In this document: in pieces, positions 40,066 to 48,500 of the stretch | Position numbering within the stretch: position 1 is the first letter of the stretch | How the letters are laid out: each line of letters starts with the position of its first letter | Source of the DNA: Paractinoplanes pyxinae | GTDB lineage: Bacteria > Actinomycetota > Actinomycetes > Mycobacteriales > Micromonosporaceae | Direction: 5' to 3' | NCBI RefSeq assembly: GCF_026626335.1 | Contig: NZ_JAPNTZ010000015.1 | Span: 62,001-126,000 of the forward strand | DNA length: 64,000 nucleotides | Position numbers and translations under genes: made by a program | The notes under the pieces: model-generated | What the model was told of the DNA's origin: nothing | Seen by the model: the letters and a program-made list of their open reading frames with translations, nothing else | The model's database searches: none

Positions 40066-41160
40066 ATGGCGATGAAAGCGCTTTCAAAGGCGACGATCTA
40101 TCAGGTCGCTCAGCTCGCGGGCGTCTCCATCGCCACCGTCTCGCGGGCCCTGCGCGACTCCGACCTAGTCACCCGCGAGACGCGGGAACGGGTTCAGGCG
40201 GCCGCGCAAGAGCTGCAGTTCACCCCGAGCCGGCCGGCCCGGTCGCTGGCCGAGGGGCGGCACGCGGCCAACGGCATCGTCTTCCCCGACCTGGTCGGGC
40301 CCTACTACGCCGAGGTGGTGCTGGGCTACGAGGCGGCCGCGGCCGCGCTGGGCAGCAGCGTGCTGATCCTGGCCACCAACGGGCGCCGCGACCCGGCGGC
40401 CGCCGTGCGGGAGCTGGCCGGACGGGTCGACGGGCTCACCGTCATGGGCCGCACGATCGGTGACGACGTGGTGGCCGGGATCGCGAGCACCGGCCTGCCG
40501 GTCGTGCTGCTGGCCCGAGACCCGGTCGAGGGCGTCGACACCGTACGGGCGGGGAACTCCAACACCGCGCGGGCGCTCGCCGAGCATCTGGTCGGGCACG
40601 GGCACCGCACGATCACTTTCCTGGGCGATCCCGACGGCTCCCCCGACGTGGCCGGACGCTACGCCGGTGTGCGGGCCGGGTCGAAGGGCGCGCACCTGAC
40701 CCTCGTACGCGGGAAGGGTCTTGACCTGGAATCGGGGCGCCGGGCCGCGAAGTCCCTGCTGAAGGACAAGCCCGACGCCGTTGTCTGCGCGAACGACGAG
40801 GTGGCGCTGGGCGTGTTGCTGGCCGCCCAGGAGGCCGGCCTGCGCGTGCCCGAGGACCTGGCCGTGACCGGCTGGGACGACCTGCTCGCGGCCCGGTTCG
40901 CCGGACTGACCACCGTGCGGCAGCCCATGCGCGAACTCGGCGCGACGGCCGCCCGCTGGCTCAACAAACGCATCAACGAGAGCGCGACGGCCACCCGCCG
41001 CGCGGACAAACGCATCAACGAAGGCCCGCCGGTCGCGCGCCGCCCGGACGAGCGAGACGAAAGCCATGAAGAGAACAGGACAGCCGCCCGCCGCCGGATC
41101 CTCGCCACCGAGGTGGTGATCCGGGGCAGCTGCGGCGCGCACGAGGAGGTGCATCCATGA
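40066..41160 (+). CDS. LacI family transcriptional regulator of a carbohydrate operon
   Basis: Sugar-responsive repressor (364 aa). N-terminal HTH IYQVAQLAGVSIATVSRALR with the hinge ARSLAEGR, then a periplasmic-binding-protein-like sensor domain (GIVFPDLVGPYYAEVVLGYE; VVCANDEVALGVLLAAQEAG; LAVTGWDD). Near the C-terminus, residues 300-327 are two tandem 14-residue units (KRINESATATRR / KRINEGPPVARR) inserted before the final RRRILATEVVIRGSC, an unusual insertion. ATG 40066 is preferred for the TACGTT -10; a perfect operator lies in codons 3-7. The stop overlaps the binding-protein start (ATGA). Confidence 0.93.
   Translation: MAMKALSKATIYQVAQLAGVSIATVSRALRDSDLVTRETRERVQAAAQELQFTPSRPARSLAEGRHAANGIVFPDLVGPYYAEVVLGYEAAAAALGSSVLILATNGRRDPAAAVRELAGRVDGLTVMGRTIGDDVVAGIASTGLPVVLLARDPVEGVDTVRAGNSNTARALAEHLVGHGHRTITFLGDPDGSPDVAGRYAGVRAGSKGAHLTLVRGKGLDLESGRRAAKSLLKDKPDAVVCANDEVALGVLLAAQEAGLRVPEDLAVTGWDDLLAARFAGLTTVRQPMRELGATAARWLNKRINESATATRRADKRINEGPPVARRPDERDESHEENRTAARRRILATEVVIRGSCGAHEEVHP
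40073..40086. promoter_or_regulatory. LacI-family/cre-type operator within the regulator's first codons
   Basis: TGAAAGCGCTTTCA is a perfect 14-bp palindrome with the central CG of LacI-family operators and matches the cre consensus TGWAANCGNTNWCA at every position. It lies at +8 to +21 relative to the presumed leaderless start. Confidence 0.75.
40963..41046 (+). repeat. In-frame 42-bp tandem duplication inside lacI-type gene
   Basis: Two 42-bp units (40963-41004 and 41005-41046), each starting with AACAAACGCATCAACGA or GACAAACGCATCAACGA, encode 14 residues apiece. The period keeps the reading frame. Confidence 0.75.
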
Positions 41161-42410
41161 GGAAACGATGGCTGGCCGTGGCGACCTGCACGGCCTTGAT
41201 GGCAGTGACCGCGGGCTGCGGCCGCGACGACAGCGGCGGCGGCGAGACCGCCCAGGCCGTGGGGGAAGGCAAGGCGACCGGCGAGATCACGGTGTGGGCG
41301 ATGGGCACCGAGGGCGAGAAGCTGGCCGCGTTCGCGAAAGCCTTCACCGCCGAGAACCCGGACGCCAAGGTCAGCGTGACCGCGGTGCCGTGGGACTCGG
41401 CCCAGCAGAAGATCTCGAGCGCGATCGCGGCCAAGCAGACCCCGGACGTCTCGATGATCGGCACGACCATGCAGGGCGAGTTCGCCAAGACCGGCGCGCT
41501 CGACCCGACGCCGACCGACCTGTTCCAGAAGGACTCGTTCTTCCCGGGCGCCTGGGACACTACGGTCGTCGACGACACGGCGTACGGTATTCCCTGGTAC
41601 GTCGAGACGCGCGGCCTGTTCTACCGGACCGACCTCGCCCAGAAGGCCGGCTTCCCGGACGGCCCCAAGACGTGGGACGACCTGACCGCGTTCGCCCAGG
41701 CCATGAAGGACAAGGCCGGCGCCAAGTGGGGCATCAACCTGCAGCCCGGCAAGACCGGCAGCTGGCAGACGATCCTGCCGTTCGGCTGGTCCAACGGCGC
41801 CGAGATCGAGGCCGACGGCAAGTGGACGTTCGACACGCCGCAGATGACCGAGGCGCTCACCTACTACCAGTCGTTCTTCAAGAACAAGCTGTCCCCGGAC
41901 GACCTGCCGCAGGGCGCGCTCGAGCCCGCCTTCGCCAAGGGTGAGATCGCCTCGTTCATCTCCGGCCCGTGGCACGTGGGCATCCTCAACGAGCAGGGCG
42001 CCAAGGGGAAGTTCGCCGTGGCCCCGCTGCCCACCAAGCAGTCGTCGACCTCGTTCATCGGCGGCAGCAACATGGCCGTGTTCAAGGACGCCAAGAACCG
42101 CGACGCCGCCTGGAAGTTCCTGGCCTGGTTGAGCAAGCCCGACGTGCAGGCCAAGTGGTACCAGACGGTCAACGACCTGCCGGCCGTGCAGTCGGCCTGG
42201 GACGACCCGGCGCTGAGCAGCGACCCGATGCTGAAGGTGTTCGGCACGGCGCTCGAGTCGGCCCAGGCGCCGCCGTCGTTCCCGACCTGGACCCAGCTGG
42301 CCGCGACCTTCGACGTCGAGGCCGAGAAGGTGTGCGTCGGCGGGGCCGATCCGGCGGCCGCGCTCAAGGCGGTGCAGAGCCAGGCCGAATCCATCGGCAC
42401 CGGCTCGTGA
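41157..42410 (+). CDS. ABC sugar transporter substrate-binding lipoprotein
   Basis: Extracellular solute-binding protein family 1 (417 aa) that captures oligosaccharides for import. Signal peptide with lipobox VTAGC (Cys20), so it is lipid-anchored. The mature protein shows ITVWAMGTEGEKLAAF, TPDVSMIGTTMQGEFAKTGAL and YGIPWYVETRGLFYRTD, which are typical of family 1 binding proteins. ATG 41157 overlaps the LacI stop. The ligand is not determinable; the operon's hydrolases suggest a beta-linked glucan or xylan product. Confidence 0.93.
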   Translation: MRKRWLAVATCTALMAVTAGCGRDDSGGGETAQAVGEGKATGEITVWAMGTEGEKLAAFAKAFTAENPDAKVSVTAVPWDSAQQKISSAIAAKQTPDVSMIGTTMQGEFAKTGALDPTPTDLFQKDSFFPGAWDTTVVDDTAYGIPWYVETRGLFYRTDLAQKAGFPDGPKTWDDLTAFAQAMKDKAGAKWGINLQPGKTGSWQTILPFGWSNGAEIEADGKWTFDTPQMTEALTYYQSFFKNKLSPDDLPQGALEPAFAKGEIASFISGPWHVGILNEQGAKGKFAVAPLPTKQSSTSFIGGSNMAVFKDAKNRDAAWKFLAWLSKPDVQAKWYQTVNDLPAVQSAWDDPALSSDPMLKVFGTALESAQAPPSFPTWTQLAATFDVEAEKVCVGGADPAAALKAVQSQAESIGTGS

Positions 42411-43339
42411 CCGCGGTTGTCTCCGCGCCGCCTTCCGCCGAGCCGGCGGTCGCCGGGCCTCGCCGTCGCCGCCGCCGCTACACCGGCTGGGCCTTCGCGG
42501 CGCCGTTCACCGTGCTGTTCCTCGTGTTCGCGCTGCTGCCGGTGGTCGCCTCGCTGGTGATGAGCGTGACCGACATGCGGGCGACGGACCTGCGGACGCC
42601 GTTCGCGGTGAACTTCGTCGGGCTGGACAACTACACCCGACTGTTCTCCGACGACCTGTTCGTGCGCTCGGCCGTCAACACGCTCGTGTTCGTGGTCGTC
42701 GGTGTGCCGCTGACCATCGTGGCGGCGATGGCGGCGGCCAACGGGCTCAACTCGGGGCTGATCCGGTTCCGCACGATGTTCCGGGTCGGGTTCTATCTGC
42801 CGGTGGTCACCAGCATCGTGGCCATCGCGGTGATCTGGCGGTTCCTGCTCGATCCGGAGGCCGGCCTCGTCAACAACCTGCTCGCGCAGATCGGGATCAC
42901 CGGCCCGAACTGGCTGGGTGACACCCGTACGTCGCTGGCCTCGATCATCGTGATGGCGGCTTGGCGCAACTTCGGCTCGCTGATGGTCATCTTCCTGGCC
43001 GCTCTGCAGGGCATTCCCAACGACCTGTACGAGGCGGCGCGGCTCGACGGGGCCGGTCGGTGGGCGCAGTTCCGGCGGATCACGCTGCCGCTGATGCGCC
43101 CGGCCCTGCTGTTCGGCGCGGTCATCACCGGCATCGGCTACCTGCAGCTGTTCGAGGAGCCGCTGGTCATGACCCAGGGCGGGCCGCTCAGCTCGACCCT
43201 GTCGGTCAGCTACCACATCTACAACCAGTTCGGATTCGGCAACTACGGCTACGCCGCGGCCGCCTCGTACGTGCTGTTCGTGGCCATCGTCGCCCTGTCC
43301 GTGCTGCAGTTCCGGCTGCTGGGGAACCGAGATGACTAG
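42407..43339 (+). CDS. ABC sugar transporter permease (MalF-like)
   Basis: Inner-membrane permease (310 aa) with six predicted helices, starting at WAFAAPFTVLFLVFALLPVV. The cytoplasmic EAA loop, EAARLDGAGRWAQFRRITLP, docks to the ATPase. GTG 42407 overlaps the binding protein stop in GTGA. No ATPase gene exists in this operon, so the transporter probably uses a shared MsiK/UgpC-type ATPase encoded elsewhere, as is usual in actinomycetes. Confidence 0.93.
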   Translation: MTAVVSAPPSAEPAVAGPRRRRRRYTGWAFAAPFTVLFLVFALLPVVASLVMSVTDMRATDLRTPFAVNFVGLDNYTRLFSDDLFVRSAVNTLVFVVVGVPLTIVAAMAAANGLNSGLIRFRTMFRVGFYLPVVTSIVAIAVIWRFLLDPEAGLVNNLLAQIGITGPNWLGDTRTSLASIIVMAAWRNFGSLMVIFLAALQGIPNDLYEAARLDGAGRWAQFRRITLPLMRPALLFGAVITGIGYLQLFEEPLVMTQGGPLSSTLSVSYHIYNQFGFGNYGYAAAASYVLFVAIVALSVLQFRLLGNRDD

Positions 43340-44156
43340 AGACCGCATAGCTCGTACGTCGTTGTACGTGATCCTGGTGGCCGGGCTGCTGGTCGTGGTC
43401 GGGCCGTTCCTGTGGATGCTGCTGTCGTCGTTCAAGACCGAGGCCGAGATCCGCTCGGTCCCGCCGACCTGGTGGCCGTCCACGTGGTCGCTCGCCAACT
43501 ACCGCGACCTGTTCGACCGGCTCGACTTCCCGCAGTACTTCGCCAACTCGGCCATCGTGGCCGTGCTGGTGACCCTGGGGAACCTGCTGTTCTGCTCGCT
43601 GCTCGGCTATGCGCTGGCCAAGCTGGACTTCCCGGGGCGGCGGGCGCTGTTCCTCACGGTGCTGGGCATGCTCATGGTGCCGGGCATGGTGACGTTCGTG
43701 CCGCAGTTCGTGCTCGTGTCGAACATGGGACTGGCCAACTCGTACGCGGGACTGGTTCTGCCCTTCCTGGCCGGCCCGTTCGGGGTGTTCCTGATGCGGC
43801 AGTTCCTGCTGGCCATCCCGGACGACCTGATCGAGGCGGCCCGCGTCGACGGGGCCGGCGAGTGGCGCATCTTCTGGCGGGTCGTGCTGCCGCTGTGCAA
43901 GCCGGCCCTGGCCACGCTGGGCATCCTGACGTTCCTGAGCTCGTGGAACAACTTCCTGTGGCCGCTCGTCGTGGCCACCACCGACGACAAGTACACGCTG
44001 CCGGTGGCGCTGGCTCTCTACGCCATCGGGCAGAACCGCATCTACTACGGGCTGCTGCTCGCGGGGGCGGTCGTGGTCGTCGTGCCCGTCCTGATCGTGT
44101 TCCTGGCGCTGCAGCGGCACTTCATGCGCGGCATCGCCACCACCGGACTCAAGTGA
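43332..44156 (+). CDS. ABC sugar transporter permease (MalG-like)
   Basis: Second permease (274 aa), pairing with the MalF-like one. Helices begin with LYVILVAGLLVVVGPFLWML; the EAA loop is EAARVDGAGEWRIFWRVVLP. It ends near IATTGLK, like other MalG-type proteins. ATG 43332 overlaps the previous gene by 8 nt. The transporter has no dedicated ATPase here. Confidence 0.94.
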   Translation: MTRDRIARTSLYVILVAGLLVVVGPFLWMLLSSFKTEAEIRSVPPTWWPSTWSLANYRDLFDRLDFPQYFANSAIVAVLVTLGNLLFCSLLGYALAKLDFPGRRALFLTVLGMLMVPGMVTFVPQFVLVSNMGLANSYAGLVLPFLAGPFGVFLMRQFLLAIPDDLIEAARVDGAGEWRIFWRVVLPLCKPALATLGILTFLSSWNNFLWPLVVATTDDKYTLPVALALYAIGQNRIYYGLLLAGAVVVVVPVLIVFLALQRHFMRGIATTGLK

Positions 44157-44186
44157 CTCCCTCCGTCTCCCCCTGAGGTGATCTTG

Positions 44187-45704
44187 ATGAGACGTCTGAT
44201 CGCACCGCTGGCAGCGCTGATCCTCGTCCTCGGCGGCGCTTCCGTCGCGCACGCCGCGCCGGACCCGCTGCGCACCTACGCCAAGGACACCTGGAAGTCG
44301 CTGGTCGCCATGACCGACCCGGCGACCGGGCTCGTCGCCGATAACATTCCGGGCGATCTGTCGGCTCCGGACGCGTACACCTCGCCCACCAACATCGGCG
44401 GCTACATGTGGTCGGCCGTGGCCGCGCGCGAGCTTGGCCTGATCTCGTCGCGCGAAGCCACCGCACGCGTTTCGAGAACGCTGGAGACCCTGGCCACGCT
44501 GAAGCACCACGACAAATCGGGCATGTTCTACAACTGGTACAACCCGCACACCGGCGCAGTGCTGACGGTCCTGCCCGACGGCACTGCGGTCACGCCGTTC
44601 CTGTCCAGCGTCGACAACGGCTGGCTGGCCGCCGCGCTGCACGTCGTCCAGGGCGCCTTCCCGTCGCTGCGGGCCAAGGCGGCGAAGGTGCTCGACCGGA
44701 TGGACTTCGGCTTCTACTTCAACCCGGCCGCCGTCTCCCCCATCGGCACGCGCGGGCTGATCCGCGGCGGCTTCTGGGACACCCAGCCAACCGGTTGTTC
44801 CGTCGCCGCCCCGGATGACGGCGTCTGGTTCACCTGCAACCACTACGACATCACGGTGACCGAGCCCCGCATGGCCACCTACCTGGGCATCGGCTCCGGG
44901 CAGATCCCGGCCACGGCGTACTTCGACACCATGCGCACCCTGCCCGACAACTGCGACTACTCGTGGCAGGAGATGCAGCCGCACGGCTTCACCACCACCC
45001 ACCTCGGCCGCACGGTCTACGAGGGCTCGTACCGCTACCGGGGCATCACCTTCGTGCCGTCGTGGGGCGGCGACATGTTCGAGGCGCTGATGCCCGACCT
45101 GTTCGTGCCCGAGGCCAAGTGGGGTCCGCGCAGCTGGGGCCGCAACCACCCGGCCACCGTGGCCGCGCAGATCGAGCACGGGCTGAACGACGCGCGCTAC
45201 GGCTACTGGGGCTTCTCGCCGGCGTCGAACCCGTTCGGCGGGTACGGGGTGTACGGCGTGGACGCCATGGGCATGGACACCGACGGCTATCCGTCCGACG
45301 TGCAGGGCGGCAAGTACGACGCCGGCTTCGGTGACTGCCGTCCGGCCGGGCCGCCTGCCGTCTACGGCGATGGCGTGGTCACCCCGCATGCGGCTTTCCT
45401 CGCATTGCCGTACGCGCCCAAGCCCGTGACGAAGAACCTCGCGAAGATCAAGAGCGACTTCGACGCGTACGGGCCGGGTGGGTTCTACGACGCGGTCGCG
45501 GTGCGCTCGGGCACGGTGGCCAAGCGGTATCTGTCCCTCGACCAGTCAATGATCATGGGCGCGCTGGGTAACTACCTGGGCCACGACGTGATCAAGAAGG
45601 CGTTCGTGACGCCGCGGTTCGAGCGGGCGGTCCGGCCGCTGCTCGCCCGCGAGACGTTCAACGTGCCGGCCGGGCAGAGGCTGCCGCAACTGGGAGGTCG
45701 ATGA
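44187..45704 (+). CDS. Secreted glucoamylase/beta-1,2-glucanase-like hydrolase (PF10091-type)
   Basis: Exported enzyme (505 aa). The signal peptide (1-23, ending SVAHA) is followed by an (alpha/alpha)6-barrel-type sequence with TSPTNIGGYMWSAVAARELG, SGMFYNWYNPHTG, SSVDNGWLAAAL and ITVTEPRMATYLGIGSGQ, which resemble the putative glucoamylase family (PF10091) that contains GH144 endo-beta-1,2-glucanases. It probably cuts a beta-glucan outside the cell, feeding the ABC importer. The assignment to a specific GH family needs a profile search. ATG 44187 has GAGG 8 nt upstream; a GTG 9 nt earlier would overlap it. Confidence 0.75.
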   Translation: MRRLIAPLAALILVLGGASVAHAAPDPLRTYAKDTWKSLVAMTDPATGLVADNIPGDLSAPDAYTSPTNIGGYMWSAVAARELGLISSREATARVSRTLETLATLKHHDKSGMFYNWYNPHTGAVLTVLPDGTAVTPFLSSVDNGWLAAALHVVQGAFPSLRAKAAKVLDRMDFGFYFNPAAVSPIGTRGLIRGGFWDTQPTGCSVAAPDDGVWFTCNHYDITVTEPRMATYLGIGSGQIPATAYFDTMRTLPDNCDYSWQEMQPHGFTTTHLGRTVYEGSYRYRGITFVPSWGGDMFEALMPDLFVPEAKWGPRSWGRNHPATVAAQIEHGLNDARYGYWGFSPASNPFGGYGVYGVDAMGMDTDGYPSDVQGGKYDAGFGDCRPAGPPAVYGDGVVTPHAAFLALPYAPKPVTKNLAKIKSDFDAYGPGGFYDAVAVRSGTVAKRYLSLDQSMIMGALGNYLGHDVIKKAFVTPRFERAVRPLLARETFNVPAGQRLPQLGGR

Positions 45705-47489
45705 ATGACGATCGAGGACCAGGCCCGCTCCAACTGGGCGTCGCTCATGGGCGGCGGCGGGGCCCAGGACCGTACGACGGGAAAGCCGCAGCCGTCGTCG
45801 CTGCCCGCACCGACCGGGGTTTTCGCGGTCAGCGGCCGCGGCCAGGTGACCGTGTCCTGGGATCCGGTTCCGGGGGCGATCGGGTACGCGGTGCACCGCG
45901 CCGACTCGGCCGACGGACCGTTCGAGGTGGTCGACCACGGCGGCGGTGACGTGCTCGCCGTGCCGCACGGACCCTACGCGGACACCACCTCGGGGCGTGG
46001 CGGCTGGTACGCGGTGGCCGCGCTCGAGACGGTGACGTCGATCGGTCCGGTGTCGACGCCGGTGCCAGCCGTGGACATCTCCATGCCCGAGACGGTGACG
46101 GTGAACGTGGGCTCGGATCCGACGCCGCTGCCCCGGATCTGGGAGGCCATGGTCGGCTCGGAGCATTTGTCGCACCTGCTGTCGACCGAGGTCACGGGCG
46201 GGCGGCTGATCGGCGAGGAACTGACCGAGGCGCTGCGCCGGGTCCACGACGAATTGGGCGTGCGGTCGGTGCGCGCCCACCACATCCTGGGCGACGACGT
46301 CGGCGTGTACCGGGAGGTCGACGGCGATCCGGTGTACGACTTCAGCCGGGTCGACCGGATCTACGACGCCGTCCGGGCGGCCGGGATGACGCCGGTCGTC
46401 GAGTTCGGCTACATGCCGCGTGACCTGGCCCGCGACCCGTCCCGCACGGTGTTCGCCTACCGCGGCGGCATCTCGCCGCCGCGCGACTGGGACCGGTGGG
46501 CCGACCTGGTCCGGGCGTTCACGGCCCACGTGGCCGACCGCTACGGGCTCGACGAGGTGCGTACGACGTGGTGGTTCGAGGCGTGGAACGAGCCCAACCT
46601 GTCGGTGTTCTGGTCGGGTACGCCCGAGGAGTACTGGAAGCTGTACGAGCTCACGGCGCGGGCGGTCCGCGATGTGGATCCTGACCTGCGGGTCGGCGGG
46701 CCGGCCACCGCGGCTGTGGGCTGGATCGAGGACACACCGCAGACGGCCGACTTCGTGTCGACCCACGTGTACGGGACGGTGCCGCTCGACCTGCGCCCGC
46801 TGACCGGCGACCGCCCGCTGCTGTGGACCGAGTGGGGGGTCACGGCGACCCACGGCCACCCGATCAACGACTCCGTGTTCGCGGCCGGGTTCCTGCTCAA
46901 GGGCATGCACTCGGCCGCCGGGCGGATCGACGCGCTGGCGCCGTGGGTGGTCAGCGACCACTTCGAGGAGCTGGGCCGGCCGCAGCGGCTGCTGCACGGC
47001 GGGTTCGGGCTGCTCACCGTGGGCAACCTGGCCAAGCCGAAGTTCTGGGCCCTGGCCCTGGCGGCCAAGCTGGGGCCAGAGGAGCTGCCGGTGTCGCTGT
47101 CCGGGGACGGAGCGAACAGCCTGATCTCGGCGTGGGCGTCGCGCTACGACGACGGCGGTCTGGGCGTGCTGCTGTGGAACAGCACCCTCGATCAGAGCCG
47201 GGCCGCCGGTGAACCCCATTTGTTCCGTACGGTGATCTTGCGGCCGGGTCTGGCCGGGCCGCACCGGCTGCGGGTGTGGCGCGTCGACAAGCACCACGGC
47301 AACATCGCCGCCCGCTTCGACGGCGAATGGCCGTCGCCCGCGCAGTGGGAGGAGCTGGCCGAGGCGGATCGGCTGGACGAATCGGAGCCGCCGCGCCGGA
47401 TAGCGCCCGGTCAGGACGTGACGCTGGAGCTGCCCAACCCGGGCATCGCGTTCCTGGAGTTCCGCCCTATTCCGTCCACGAAAGCGTGA
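45705..47489 (+). CDS. GH39-family glycosidase (xylosidase-like)
   Basis: Cytoplasmic beta-glycosidase (594 aa), no signal peptide. An N-terminal FN3-like module (APTGVFAVSGRGQVTVSWDP) precedes a GH39 TIM barrel. The acid/base is in WWFEAWNEPNLSVFW (Glu of NEP), and the nucleophile is likely the Glu in LLWTEWGVT. The C-terminal part has the beta-sandwich expected for GH39. It would hydrolyse imported oligosaccharides. GGGAGG lies 10 nt upstream of ATG 45705, immediately after the previous stop. The last 23 bp overlap the convergent phosphotransferase gene. Confidence 0.85.
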   Translation: MTIEDQARSNWASLMGGGGAQDRTTGKPQPSSLPAPTGVFAVSGRGQVTVSWDPVPGAIGYAVHRADSADGPFEVVDHGGGDVLAVPHGPYADTTSGRGGWYAVAALETVTSIGPVSTPVPAVDISMPETVTVNVGSDPTPLPRIWEAMVGSEHLSHLLSTEVTGGRLIGEELTEALRRVHDELGVRSVRAHHILGDDVGVYREVDGDPVYDFSRVDRIYDAVRAAGMTPVVEFGYMPRDLARDPSRTVFAYRGGISPPRDWDRWADLVRAFTAHVADRYGLDEVRTTWWFEAWNEPNLSVFWSGTPEEYWKLYELTARAVRDVDPDLRVGGPATAAVGWIEDTPQTADFVSTHVYGTVPLDLRPLTGDRPLLWTEWGVTATHGHPINDSVFAAGFLLKGMHSAAGRIDALAPWVVSDHFEELGRPQRLLHGGFGLLTVGNLAKPKFWALALAAKLGPEELPVSLSGDGANSLISAWASRYDDGGLGVLLWNSTLDQSRAAGEPHLFRTVILRPGLAGPHRLRVWRVDKHHGNIAARFDGEWPSPAQWEELAEADRLDESEPPRRIAPGQDVTLELPNPGIAFLEFRPIPSTKA

Positions 47490-48135
47490 TCGACAGGTTC
47501 TCCTGCCACCGGCGGCGGGCGGCGGCCGGCCCGGATCGGAAGCGCTCCACGAAGCTTTCGCACCGGGCGGCTGCGGCCTGCTGCCGGCGCGCCCACGACG
47601 GCCGTACGCCATAACCGGAGAACAAATCGTCAAGGTCCTCGACCGCGCGGGGATGGTGCCGCCGGACGATCCACTCGCACCAGGCCAGGTCCTCGATGCG
47701 GTCGCCCGGGTGCGCCCATTCCCAGTCGACCAGCCCGGTCACCTTGAACGTGTCCTGGTCGAACAGCATGTTGTTGGGCCCGAAGTCGCCGTGCACCACA
47801 ACCCACCCGGTGCCGGCCGCCGTGTCCGGAAAGACCCGGCTCACATCCACCTGCTGCAGGCGCCGCAACAACTCGCCGCAGGAGCGGAGGACGGGCCGCC
47901 CCAGCCCCTCGTCGATCAGATCTTGCCCGTGCATGCCCGGCAACTGCTGCAGCTTCAGCGCCCCCTCGGGCGCACCGAGCACCTTCGGCACTGGCAGCCC
48001 AGGCGGGAGGCGTTCCAGCACACCAAGCTCGGTGCCGCGCCGCAAGACTTCGTCAATGCCGCCCTGGTACCGCTTGACCACGACAACCCCGTCCCCCTGG
48101 GTGTCGTTCGTGTACCCGTGCCGCAGCGGCCGCAT
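47467..48135 (-). CDS. Small phosphotransferase (APH/choline kinase-type)
   Basis: APH-family protein (222 aa), shorter than usual at the N-terminus: it retains VVVVKRYQGG for nucleotide binding, catalytic VVHGDFGPNNMLFD and metal-binding LVDWEWAHPGDRIEDLAWCEW. The pair of motifs is intact, so it is probably active; substrate unknown. ATG 48135 is preceded by GGGGAGG. Overlaps the GH39 gene at its 3' end. Confidence 0.82.
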   Translation of the reverse strand: MRPLRHGYTNDTQGDGVVVVKRYQGGIDEVLRRGTELGVLERLPPGLPVPKVLGAPEGALKLQQLPGMHGQDLIDEGLGRPVLRSCGELLRRLQQVDVSRVFPDTAAGTGWVVVHGDFGPNNMLFDQDTFKVTGLVDWEWAHPGDRIEDLAWCEWIVRRHHPRAVEDLDDLFSGYGVRPSWARRQQAAAARCESFVERFRSGPAAARRRWQENLSITLSWTE

Positions 48136-48202
48136 GCCCGCCTCACCTCCCCTGGCTCACCGCGCACTCTCTCACACGCCCACGCAGCCCATAATGATCG
48201 TC

Positions 48203-48499
48203 ATGACGACCGTCGACGGGTGGATCTTCGAGGAGAACGTAGTCCGCTTCCTGGAGCACCTGAGCGGTCAGATCGGCTACCGCTACGACGCTGCGGACGA
48301 GGACGCCCTGACCGGCGCCCTGGAAGCCACCGACGACGAGACCGCCGCCGCCTGGTTCCGCTACCCCCTGGAGGGAACGCCACCGATCCTGGTGTCACTG
48401 GCCCGTGCAGTAGGCGGCAGCGTCATCACCGTCCACGTCGAAGGCGAGATCGACCCCATCCTGAGCGCAAGAATCGAGACCATGCTCGACCTGCTGTGA
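48203..48499 (+). CDS. Hypothetical small protein
   Basis: Unrecognised 98-residue protein beginning MTTVDGWIFEENVVRFLEHL, with a mixed alpha/beta pattern and no membrane helix. ATG 48203 is preferred over one 9 nt upstream because CATAAT ends 7 nt before it (leaderless type). It ends one base before the convergent LLM gene's stop. Confidence 0.6.
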   Translation: MTTVDGWIFEENVVRFLEHLSGQIGYRYDAADEDALTGALEATDDETAAAWFRYPLEGTPPILVSLARAVGGSVITVHVEGEIDPILSARIETMLDLL

Positions 48500-48500
48500 C

